Assembly (NCBI GenBank): GCA_003993805.1
Contig: RSEF01000003.1
Location: 109,305,911 to 109,369,910 of the forward strand
Length of the DNA: 64,000 nucleotides
Direction of reading: 5' to 3'
Origin: Himantopus leucocephalus
Taxonomy: Eukaryota > Chordata > Aves > Charadriiformes > Recurvirostridae
The notes beneath the pieces were generated by a model that ran no database searches, had not been told where the DNA came from, and was given only the letters and a program-made list of their open reading frames with translations. Shown here one piece after another: positions 27,095 to 37,100 of this stretch (within the stretch, counting starts at the first letter, position 1; every line of letters starts with the position of its first letter). The translations under genes were made by a program, and so were the position numbers.

Positions 27095-27270
27095 GGGAAC
27101 TGCTGGAGAGGGTCCAGCAAAGGGCTNNNNNNNNNNNNNNNNNNNNNNNNNNNNNNNNNNNNNNNNNNNNNNNNNNNNNNNNNNNNNNNNNNNNNNNNNN
27201 NNNNNNNNNNNNNNNNNNNNNNNNNNTCCCTTCCAACCCTGACCATTCTGTGATTCTGGGATTCTGTGAA
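27095..27270 (+). repeat. CR1 fragment interrupted by an assembly gap
   Basis: The left side (gggaactgctggagagggtc, cagcaaaggg) is CR1 sequence, as is the right side (cccttccaaccctgaccatt, ctgtgattctgggattctgt). The missing middle of the element falls in the gap. Confidence 0.85.
27127..27226. other. Assembly gap of 100 N
   Basis: Exactly 100 N, a common placeholder length, so the real size is unknown. It sits inside a CR1 copy in the VSNL1 intron, 740 bp before the second coding exon. The first VSNL1 coding exon could be hidden here only if the true gap is much larger. Confidence 1.
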
Positions 27271-27966
27271 ATGTCTTAAATCATACCTTTCTTGAGGGAA
27301 AAAAATAGCAGCTGAAAACTTAAATGTTATGGTCATTTAAAATACTTCGTTAAGCTACAGTCAGTTGCAGAGTTCACTGATAACGGATATTAAACATGAA
27401 AAGCATTGTCCTGTATTGTTTAACTGAATCTCAGTTCTCATCTTATGTACTTGTATTATGTTGGTTGGCAGAAAAGAACATATGTTCCAGGGTTTTTATG
27501 CTATGTGTGGATTTCTTTATTTAAAAAAAAAAAAAAAATGAAGTTATATAACAACAAGCCCACACATCTGCTTGGTTGCAACGTGTCACGGGCTGGTTAC
27601 GCCCAGGGAGAAAAAATACTGCTAAAATGCACCTCGGTTTCTGTATTTCATAGTGAGGGAATATTACATTCAATCTCCCATTTGGACCCAACTTCATTTT
27701 AAGGTTCATCTAGTTAATTTAGCTGTAAAGTAACGTTAAATATATTTGTAGTATACTTTGCAGCAAGCTCAGAGATTTTTGTAGAAATAAGTTTTTAATA
27801 ATCATTACGCTGTAACTGTTACAGAAGCTTTGCATCGCGTATCTTCAGTTTTACACAAAGCCCACCAGCAGCTCTGAAGAAATGCCTCAATTCAGTATTT
27901 TGCAGGCAGGTGCGCAGTTTGCTCCCTTGCGTTGCCCACAGTTCTGTTTATTATTTTATTTTGCAG

Positions 27967-28182
27967 TTCTTTCCGTATGGAGATGCGTCAAAGTTTGCCC
28001 AGCACGCCTTCCGAACCTTTGATAAAAACGGAGATGGGACCATCGACTTCAGAGAGTTCATTTGTGCGCTCTCCATCACCTCACGAGGCAGTTTTGAGCA
28101 AAAGCTGAACTGGGCCTTCAACATGTACGACCTGGATGGTGATGGTAAAATTACAAGAGTGGAAATGCTGGAAATTATAGAG
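27967..28182 (+). CDS. VSNL1: VSNL1 (visinin-like protein 1, VILIP-1), second coding exon, residues 55-126
   Basis: VILIP-1 is a neuronal calcium sensor of the recoverin family; calcium exposes its N-terminal myristoyl group, moving it to membranes where it affects cAMP/cGMP signalling and receptor traffic. This phase-0 exon is 216 nt (72 codons), from an acceptor ttgcag to a gtgaga donor. It starts [10 protein letters not shown] and ends EMLEIIE. EF-hand 2 has loop [12 protein letters not shown] (residues 73-84) and EF-hand 3 has loop [12 protein letters not shown] (109-120); both keep D at 1, D/N at 3, D at 5 and E at 12, so both should bind calcium. The translation appears identical to mammalian VSNL1 as I remember it. 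An open frame reaches upstream to a methionine at 27910, but that lies in the intron. Confidence 0.98.
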
Positions 28183-29106
28183 GTGAGATCAATATGACAC
28201 TGAAAAACAACATCTCCAAACATGAGTAAAATTTGATTACTTGTTCAAGTACGCTTTAGATTTTAAGCACCTAAGAGGCTGTACTGTATCATCAAAAGCG
28301 TACATTACATACATTCATCCTACACCGACTCACGCCTAAGTGGTGCAAGCACACTCACGGTGTAATAGATGTAATCTCGGAGAATCGCAGAGAGTACATA
28401 TGTGCATATAAGCTTTTAAATATCAAGAGGTAATTTTTTTCTGATGAACGGATTAACCATCAGAACAGCCCAGCAAAGGATTTACAAAGCCCATCTCAAA
28501 ATCACTTGACACCCATGAAATTACTGGTTTGTAGCTCAAGTAGTTGAAACCTTACTGGAGATTAACTTCAGATTACAGAAATTTACAGGGATAACAACAC
28601 ACTATTTTAAGTGAGCTCTCACAGATGGGCTTTAAGATGACCACAGCACTAACGGGGAGGATAAAGTTTACCTCCCTCGTCATCTGCCAGCTACTCGCCA
28701 CAGTAGTTAATACCAGATTTTGCTCACATGTGCACACAGAAAGCTATTAAAAGGTGATGACTGCTAAAACTGATTATTCAGAATTTATGTGAAGTATTTC
28801 AATGGAGTGACTAAAAGCCAAATAAACAGTTGATCCAGAGAACAGGTTACAACAGTTTTGCTCTGTGAAACAGAAAGCCAAAGAAATTCATCCCAGGATG
28901 CAAAATGCAACCACTGAAATAAATCTACATCTAAAGAAAGTAAAACACCTTCTTCCTTAAGTATATCGATACCTGAGTCTAAGAAAAAAAAATCTTTAGG
29001 GAAACTGGCAACCATTTTATTTTTGGAATATCTTTCCCAAATTTGATCACATCACAAAATCAGGTTAATTTATTTGTTGAGTTTTCTATTTGGTTTCTTT
29101 CCAAAG
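28183..29106 (+). other. VSNL1: VSNL1 last intron
   Basis: A 924-bp GT-AG intron (gtgaga … ccaaag) separating the two VSNL1 exons in phase 0. I see no exon, repeat or RNA gene in it. Confidence 0.95.
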
Positions 29107-29304
29107 GCCATCTACAAAATGGTGGGCACTGTGATAATGATGAAAATGAACGAGGATGGTCTGACGCCTGAGCAGCGGGTAGACAAGATCTTCAGTAAGA
29201 TGGATAAGAACAAAGACGACCAGATCACACTGGATGAATTCAAAGAAGCTGCAAAGAGTGATCCGTCCATTGTATTACTCCTGCAGTGTGACATTCAAAA
29301 ATGA
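29107..29304 (+). CDS. VSNL1: VSNL1 final coding exon, residues 127-191 and stop
   Basis: 198 nt encoding 65 residues plus TGA. It starts [12 protein letters not shown] and ends LLLQCDIQK, the C-terminus typical of VILIP-1. The loop [12 protein letters not shown] (residues 159-170) is EF-hand 4; it has D at 1, N at 3, D at 5 and E at 12. With the 72 residues before it and 54 expected upstream, the protein reaches 191 residues, exactly the family length. The missing first exon should carry the MG myristoylation signal and the cryptic EF-hand 1. The gene converges on SMC6, whose stop codon is 4.7 kb away on the other strand. Confidence 0.98.
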   Translation, partial: AIYKMVGTVIMMKMNEDGLTPEQRVDKIFSKMDKNKDDQITLDEFKEAAKSDPSIVLLLQCDIQK

Positions 29305-29485
29305 GCTTGTGTACAACGCGTCATAGACTGCACAGAAGTTTAATGTTCCATTCAGTTTGCAGCTATTTCCACACACACAAAAATTTGCTTGGACTACCTA
29401 TAAATGGACTTGCTTCTTGTGTTTGAAACACTTGTGTGCATGAGAATGTCATTTGCTAAAGAATTTTAAAAGTATATATTATAAA

Positions 29486-29491
29486 AATAAA
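29486..29491 (+). terminator. VSNL1: VSNL1 proximal poly(A) signal AATAAA
   Basis: A canonical hexamer 182 nt after the stop, followed ~15-25 nt later by GT-rich sequence (gtgatgtgtgcaatgtc) suited to be the downstream element. Confidence 0.6.
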
Positions 29492-29580
29492 CTGCCACAA
29501 CGTGATGTGTGCAATGTCATTTCATAACAACCCTATTCCTCTGAAGCCTGTGCAGCCGTCCCGCGCTGCAGTGAATTATA

Positions 29581-29589
29581 TTATTTATT
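29581..29589 (+). promoter_or_regulatory. VSNL1: AU-rich element nonamer in VSNL1 3'UTR
   Basis: UUAUUUAUU fits the UUAUUUA(U/A)(U/A) consensus known to recruit mRNA-decay factors. It would be present only in transcripts using the distal poly(A) signal. Function here is inferred from the motif. Confidence 0.4.
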
Positions 29590-30056
29590 GTTCATGTTTT
29601 ACTGATGCTAGCTCTGTGTCTCCTAGACTGAGTAATGTTAGTGACACTGAATTCCCATGGTAATGTTAACTGTTTATTATAAACCATGTCACCATTCTGC
29701 TGTAAAGTAGTACCGGACAGACGGAGGGGAAGAGTTCCTCAGCTCTGAAGTCTGATCCACACATGTGCTTGTATTGTCAGTGGATATAAATGTACTTCAT
29801 TTGCATGCCTTTTAGGTTTGCCTTAATTCTTACCTCATTTGCATCCCTTCAATCTGGAAAGAGCTATGTCAGAGGAATGCAGTATAAAAAAAAAATCCTG
29901 CTAAAATGATCCCTTTAATTAAAAGTATATATAAATATATATATATAATGTTTAAAATATTGTTTTATTGGAAGTTTAAAGGTTTTATTGGAAGTGTATT
30001 GATCTTTGCCTGAATTTTCAAAAGCTTCCACAGAGGTTGCAATCTATATGTCCCAA

Positions 30057-30062
30057 AATAAA
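30057..30062 (+). terminator. VSNL1: VSNL1 distal poly(A) signal AATAAA
   Basis: A canonical hexamer 753 nt after the stop, followed by T-rich sequence (ccttttcccctaattcttat). Which of the two signals is used cannot be told from sequence. Confidence 0.5.
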
Positions 30063-30213
30063 TTTATAACATTTGACCTTTTCCCCTAATTCTTATTTCA
30101 TGTCTTCAGCACGGTAAAAGGAAAAAAAAAAATTCAATCTCTTTAATTACCTGTCACTGTACTACCGGGAAGTATATATTTCATTATGAAAGCACAAAGA
30201 AAACTTCTTTGCA

Positions 30214-30233
30214 CTCACTCACTCACTCACTCG
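30214..30233. repeat. (CACT)n microsatellite
   Basis: About five perfect CACT units in the VSNL1-SMC6 interval. Confidence 0.9.
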
Positions 30234-32164
30234 AAGAGTTGTATTACATGAAACCAAAAGTTGTAGTTTTCATATTGACCAACAGAGCAGCCATTTATCC
30301 TCTAAGATTTACCAGTATACATACTATTTACCAGTATACCTACTAGACCTGTGCTTACGTAGCTTTTTAAGCTAGCTGGAAGTCAAATACAGTTTATTTG
30401 CTTAGCCTAAATCTGGTCTTTTAATGTTTTTCCCTCCTTAAGTCTTTCCTCTTACCACATGACATTAACTACCCCGGGTTTAATATAAACAGATATGTTG
30501 TCAAAAATCATTACTGATGAATTAACTACAGAGTATGATGATCAAGAAGGGACAGTGAAGAGAAACAACTTCCTCCTCAACTCAATGTGCATCAAGTTTG
30601 TTGCAAATACAAGTTGTGCGTAGCCCAGGGAAAGCATCGAGAACTAGCAGACTGCACAAATTGCAGATAAAAATCCTTCCTTACACCACGTTTCCCAGGT
30701 GCTTTAAACAGTCAGTTGCTTACAGGATTACAAAAAAAACGCCCATGTCTGAACATGTTACAATTGCATGTTTGATATTTCTTCTTTGCCTTCTGAAGAA
30801 AAGAGACAGTACTCTTAATAGCTAAAAATCAGACAATAAAACACGACACAAACCAAGTCATTCTCTGCATTTTCAAATTTAAAAAGTGAAGCTCATCTTA
30901 AAATTGAGGAAAAAAAAAATCGCAAAAAACAGTTTTACACATTTTGCTAACATACATGGTGGGAGGAACGCAGAATCAATTGTTGCCACAACCACAGCTA
31001 TCCTCTCATGTTTAAGTTTCTTCGTATTCCAAACAAACAGCAAAAGGCAGAAATTTCCACTACATTTTTTAATACCAGAATTTTACTTGGACTACACACA
31101 GGTAACGTTCTTAGCAAATTAGAGAGTGGTATACTTTGTACGTTTGCCTGTAACTTAAAAATAAAACCCGCATTCTGAAAATGTTACATACTTCTGAGAA
31201 TGATAAGCCCGTTTTTTCCAGTTATAGAGAGGACGTTGAATATTCCTGGGATTCCTGGGAATTTATGCCTCTTTGATTTACATATACTTATTAGAGAAGC
31301 AGTACCTCATTCTACATTTCCCTGCACCTTGAATTTATGTAGCTGGACAGGCTCCATTTACTTTAATGCAGCATTAAGCAATGCATTGCCATCCAAAATG
31401 GCCAACAGCTCAAACACAGTCACAAAATGTAACGTGAGCACTGCAATTCTCTCTCTAGGCAGCTGGTGTGGCAAACTCTGTATTTAAAGTATAAAGAATA
31501 AGATAGTTTTGAGACCTTAGTAGGATCACTGCAAAAATAAGTGCATCCAAGCAAGCACTTCGGTAATTGTTTATTCAGAACTAATCCCCTAGCATGAAAA
31601 CAGTTGCTTATAATATAGTCAGGCGCACATTTTCGTCAAGTACAGCGGTAGATTAGAATAAATACAATATATTGATTTGAACCAAAGACCAGGATTGTTG
31701 CCAACTGCTCCAATATTTCAAGGAAGTCTGTAGAAGACGTGGGAGAAAGCTGAAGTGTTAGCTCAGTAGGAATGCGGTAATTTTCCTTAAGCTCCTTTCT
31801 CCACACAACTCATTATAAAAGTACTAATGAAGAGAAATGCTTTTCTCTCTCCTGCCTCTGCACTCTTGCTTTATTTTTTTGGATGCTGAAGAAAATCAGG
31901 AGGACGCAATGCTATGCCACTCTAGCATTTCATATTGTAAAAGGGGCTGAAACATTCTAGTTTCATCATAAAATCAAGGCAAACAGAACGTGTGGTTCAT
32001 CACCATGTAACAGTATCCAGGACTCCCAGTACAAACAAGCTGGGCTCGTGTTCCAGACAAGTTTTGCCAAGTATGCACTTTGCATGGCTTTTTTCGCCCC
32101 CCAGTATTTTCACATCATAATCCTAAACACGTTGTAAGTATCTTTAATATATATTTCATCAAAT

Positions 32165-32375
32165 CACAGGATTATGGAATTGTTTAAGTTTGGTAGGGAC
32201 CTCCAGAGGTCTCTTGCCCCGCTTGAAGGAGGTGCAGCAGACTGTTCAGACCCCAAAAGCCTCCGAGGACAGAGATTCTACAGCCTGTCAGGACAACATG
32301 CTCAAATGCATCATATCTTCATCCTGAACAGTCCCCCGCCTCGGTTTATCCAGCCAGAACCTCCCCACTTCAATT
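32165..32375 (-). repeat. Old, diverged CR1 fragment, reverse orientation
   Basis: On the + strand it starts like a reverse CR1 3' end (tcacaggattatggaattg, tttggtagggacctccagag) and continues with 'acagagattctacagcctgt', the counterpart of CR1 'ggagactccacaacctctct'. It is more degraded than the other copies. Confidence 0.65.
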
Positions 32376-32740
32376 TATGACTGCCGTCTGTCTCTCTTCT
32401 GCCACGCAATTCAACAAAAAGCCTGGCCGTTTTGTCAGTAACCTCCCCAAAGCTGCTGTCAGTCTCTTGGCCCATTACCCTGCGCTTTCAGAAGGAAACA
32501 TCTGAAGCCTTTAAAAGATCGATAGACTGAATTCCTATAGTTCCAATGCGCTAGAACTGCTGCTAGCTTTCTCAGTGTATTTCCTTTAATTCTTGTCTAG
32601 CTTCCCGATTTTAGAGATACCTACAAGTTTAATACGTGCTTGTGTAAAAACTAAACAATATTAAAGAACACAAAATACTGTGCAGCAGCTCAAGCCATAT
32701 TCTCTAATAAGTCAAGTTAAAACTTACAAGGCAATGAGGT

Positions 32741-32746
32741 TTTATT
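32741..32746 (-). terminator. SMC6: Candidate SMC6 poly(A) signal (AATAAA on the - strand)
   Basis: TTTATT on the + strand, ~1.25 kb after the SMC6 stop. Other - strand AATAAA hexamers lie at 33050-33055, 33276-33281, 33570-33575 and 33662-33667. Only transcript data can choose among them. Confidence 0.3.
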
Positions 32747-33992
32747 GAGGAATTGCTATTCGGTAGATAACTGTAGAAACTGCAGAACTGTTCTCCGAAT
32801 AGTCTCAATGGCTTTTGTATCCCCATAACATCAAAAAAAAAAAGAAAAAAAAAGAAGAAAAGAGTATGTCTAATGGCTGAACTCTAAAAAGTGATTGTTT
32901 TTGAAGAGCTCCCAACAATTTCAAGTTCCTGGAATAAGGAGAACAGAAGAGAAAAAAAAGTTAATTCAAGGCAGTCTGAAAAACCTGGTTCTTCCTTCTC
33001 CCTCTTATCCCCAATAAATGCTTGTATTGTTTAAATGAAGCAAATTCATTTTATTTTAATAACAGTATAGTCCTGGGGGAGGGAAGGTGCACACACCCAA
33101 CAAAGCACAGGCGGCTTACGATGCTGTAGAAAAGTTACCATATTATTTCCCAAAATTCTTACTCCACTTCATTCCTCTATATTGGAAGGATTTTTGTCAC
33201 TTTAGTTTGTTATAATATAACAAATATCTACAGACTTAGTCTATGCCTGCAAACTCAGAGTGTGCAAGAACTTAGTTTATTGGAATTAAGAATCTAAGTT
33301 CATAAAGTTACAGTTTGCTAGGTTTTGTAGGCTCATGTCCAAAGAAACCCAAATTTTCCCTATAAACTGTTCAGGAAGAGATGAAAGCATTTTTTTCCTG
33401 CCCAGAGAATATACTGCAAATAAATTCTTCACTTCTGTAGTTATGAAAGTGTATACTATAAGTACTAATAGTTTCTCATGTTCAGCTGCTGTGGTTCCAC
33501 TGGAAAAAAATGAAACACATGTTTTACTGCATGTATTAATTAGCACACGTTTCAGAAATAAAGCAGAGCTTTATTTGAAAGAAACCAATATTTTCAACTT
33601 AATTCTTATTTTAAAGTATGTAGAGACACTAAAACGTTCCCACAAGTATCGGTTCTCACTCTTTATTAAAATATTACTCCACAGTTATTCAAAATATATT
33701 TCACCTTTTCCAGAAGAAAGAACAGAACAACTGATAAAAAATTCCACTAGTTGGTAGTTAAAAATATCAACTGAACATTCAGGATTTTCTCATCATCAAA
33801 ACAGTGCTTACTCTTGGTCTGTACACATACAGTAATTCTTAAAAATAAAAAAATAAAAAAATACAGGAACCTCTTCTTTTCCTGAGAGGATCTAACAAAA
33901 GATCCTCTTATCTAGCATCAGGAAGTAATAACTTTACACACATAATTACACATTTATCCTCAATAGTATGCCATATTCATACACAGAGATAC

Positions 33993-34101
33993 TTATTGAT
34001 CTTCCTCGTTGTCATTCCTTTTTTGGAAATTCAATGTCCTTTGGCCTCTTTCAGGGTCTTGCATTCGGAGGATTCGAATACGGGAACTCGTGGGCAGAGA
34101 A
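33993..34101 (-). CDS. SMC6: SMC6 coding exon 26 (last), residues 1061-1096 and stop
   Basis: 109 nt after a ttttag acceptor. It encodes [14 protein letters not shown], then a short acidic tail ending NEEDQ and TAA. This C-terminal strand packs on the ATPase head; the tail is less conserved. Confidence 0.95.
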
Positions 34102-37100
34102 CTAAAAATAAAGTATGTATCATTTAAACAGTGTTTCTTCTCCACAAATTTTAGTATTGCCATTTGATTCTTTCCATTACATATTTTCCTTTAAATAACT
34201 CCATCTTTTTTTCTTTGTCAGTTTTAAAAAACAGTAACACGGGGTGAAGTTCTGGCTTCCCTGAACCGATGCTGGAGCCAGGCTTCGGTAAAAGCTTGAG
34301 GTAAAGACAATGACTGATTTCAATCATGTGATTTCTAACAATTAGACCACCTTAATTATAGAAAAGGTACTTTAAAGAGAAACTCCAAATGAAATAACGA
34401 TCGAATACAGTTCGTATTTGCCTTACAGATCCTGAGGTGGCACACGCTTTATACATGTATAATCACTCACATCATACTAAGTACGAGCACAGCTACTACA
34501 CGTACATTTATAGAGGCTTCTCCAATGATTCTCCTAAATGTATTTTTTCTGAAGGTGCCTCTGTAGTTTTGTTACATTAAATGTTTGCTGAACATGCAAC
34601 AAGTAACAAAATACAACAAAACCAATCTGCACTTGAATTAAGCTTTTAAACAGTACCCGTACAGAAAATTCCTATATTTTTATTGAATTCCCTGCAAAGT
34701 ATTTCCACTTAACGCAACAGCATACCATGATTCTACTTTTTATAGATTTTAGTAAGGGAAGACAATTAAGTGCAAATCTACTTCATTTTGAAGACCGCTT
34801 AATTATCCTCTGCAGGCTTCACTGATTACATTTGGCTAATAGAGTTGGCTGCGTAAGGTTAGACAGTGACTGTCCCCTTCAGCTGGGCATGGCTTTACCA
34901 GGGACTTATATGGAGCTTTTTAAAGAATTTTGGGCTACTAGATCAAAAAAAGAAAACAAGGAGTAAGTTATCAGTTTCTAGATATTTTAAAAANAAAAAA
35001 AAAAAAAAAAATCAACTTGAATGACAAACATCTTGAAAGTACTGTAGTATTAACAGGAAAAATACTAGAGTCTTCTGTTAATTTTGGGAGGGAAGATACA
35101 GGGCTAAAAGCTACCAAGAGCCTACTTTACACAATAAAATATTTCAAAAACCTGTTCTACTTAAGATAAACTGATTCAAGTCCCACTTAACTACCACATT
35201 AAGAGACGTTACATAAGGAAGAGTGAAAGACCTATTAAATTCCTAGAACCATCAGCAATGAACTGCTTAATTGTTGATGTTCTACTGCTACAAACAGCAA
35301 AATTTCTTTCTCCTCGTATTTACTTTTTTTTCAAGTTATACTCCTTGCAATAGAACTTCCTTATAATTCTTGTACTAGGGAATATAACACAACAGTATTA
35401 CCTCATGCTTTGTGGGGTGAGCAAAATGAATTGTCGATGATGCTGAGAGTCAGCCACCTTAAGAATCATATCCATTGCAATTCTTCTGTTAACCATGTCC
35501 TAAAGACAAAAGATTTATCAGGTAGGGATACTGACCATGTGCTTTGCTGGCCTATTATTGCACAAATTAGGACAAATAACAATAAATTCATTAGAAAATA
35601 TCTTAACAGGAAAACCTACCGGAATTAATTCATACACAGTAAAGCTTAGCTAAAGAAAAGTCTAATAAAAACGAAGCTGGAGAAACATTAGGGTTAAATT
35701 CTAAAAGCTACAAATTACAGTCTGGGAAATTCTTAAACTCTGCTTTTTAGTATACATGCACAATAGAAAGCTTCTGTCGGAACAATCACACACTCCCACT
35801 CACAACGTTTTTCTATCAGCTTTTATACATGTAGTACTTCTTACTTTATTGGTATGCTGAGATGAATTGTATTTTAGTAGAACAATGTTTCGTATAAAAT
35901 CCTGCTTCAAAATTACCTGAAAGGATTTAAGGGTTGCATGAAACCTAAGATATTATGTAGCTTGTTTTTATTATGATTAGTGTTGTTGTTATTATTATTA
36001 CTATTTTGAATACAACCTTATGCATTAGGCTTACTGAAAAAGATGTGTAATGGGAAGCTAATATTAGCAGCGGTTAAACAAAGCTCTGCTTCTACACATT
36101 GTTACACGTGAAACCAGGTATCTCCCTTGCAAATATGCTGATGGAGTCCCCTTGTGGCAGGTCTCTAGGATAACACCAGAAGTAACCACAAAATGTGGAG
36201 ACAGTAAGGTTGCAGTTACTGGCACAGCAGCAGAAAGACAAATCGTGTGGAATTATTTATGGAATAGATAACATGGAAGTTCTCTGCAAGGCCTACGGTT
36301 CTGAGTATTTACCCTTTTCTGGACACATGGATAGACTTCTGCACAACTAAGTTGTAGAAGAGGACCTAAGCTTTGGAAGTCAGCTGAAAAATGAGTGCTT
36401 GACCATCTTAGATGCATACTTTCCTTTTTGATATTCTTTATATACAAAGTATATCTTTTTTCCCCTCTAGGTCTGCAATTCCCAGTAAATAAATCATTGA
36501 TGGGGGAGAGACACTGAAGGCAAAATGAAATAATCCAGTATCAACTCTTTGTCTCACAGAACTAATTCTTTTCTCAAACCGTACCACACTGCATATTAAT
36601 AAAGAAGAAATAAAATAAAAGTATATTAAAAAATTGATTAATCACCTATCCAGGGAAGCTGTACACAAAGATGAGGTTTATCAGTAGTATTTTCTGTTTA
36701 TTATTCTGTATTTCAGCATCTTGGAAAGATGCCACTAGGTGAAGTACAAAAAAAGTTTCTGAGGAGCAACAGTGAAGTCAATTGCTACACGTGCTCTGAA
36801 AAAAACCCCACTGATCTCAAAATTGGTAGAAGTCAAAGCACGTGCTAAGCCGAGAACCATCACAGTCGTATGCAGAGGCAAACCGTGACAAACATAGTAA
36901 CAACTGCTTGGGGAACTAATAAAAAAAAGTTATATTTTATGATTTTTGCACTGAAGTAATGTTTAAGCATATAAAGTAACAGAGATGCTCATAGCTCTGG
37001 ATACCAACTTCAGAAACAGAATAAGCTTCAAAAGTCACTAAGCGAAGTGAACAAAGATCCCTACCAAGTTTTGGTTAGGGGGGTTGGTTTGGGGTTTTTT

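Larger units (their letters stand above)
1..27966 (+). other. VSNL1: VSNL1 large intron (upstream of the second coding exon)
   Basis: This 28-kb stretch ends in a clean acceptor (ttgcag) at 27966, directly before VSNL1 residue 55, so it is read as the 3' part of the intron after the first coding exon. I looked through it for the missing exon, using codons for the expected KQWYKG motif and a phase-0 donor, and did not find it. All open frames here are short and unrelated to known proteins. It contains CR1 relics, SINE-like remnants, small tandem repeats, GC/CpG-rich patches (about 3.77-4.09, 9.23-9.36 and 22.44-22.74 kb) and A/T-rich, TAAT-dense segments, listed separately where supportable. 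The rest shows no recognisable feature. Confidence 0.8.
29305..30080 (+). other. VSNL1: VSNL1 3' untranslated region (probable)
   Basis: A/T-rich sequence after the VSNL1 stop with two AATAAA signals, at 29486 and 30057. Between them are an AU-rich nonamer (ttatttatt, 29581-29589) and a TA-rich run near 29925-29949. The end is set by the distal signal and is approximate. Confidence 0.65.
30081..32700. other. Intergenic region between the convergent VSNL1 and SMC6 3' ends
   Basis: No coding exon or RNA gene is recognised. It holds a (CACT)n run (about 30214-30233), a two-copy 19-bp repeat (attaccagtatac type, 30307 and 30326) and an old CR1 copy at 32165. The border with the SMC6 3'UTR is uncertain. 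Confidence 0.7.

Noticed and set aside
27910..27966. Upstream extension of the VSNL1 exon to an in-frame methionine
   Set aside because: The ttgcag acceptor falls exactly at the known family exon border, and the 19 extra residues do not resemble VSNL1.
33335..33757. 140-residue + strand open frame
   Set aside because: It lies antisense to the likely SMC6 3'UTR, has biased composition and no recognisable motif.
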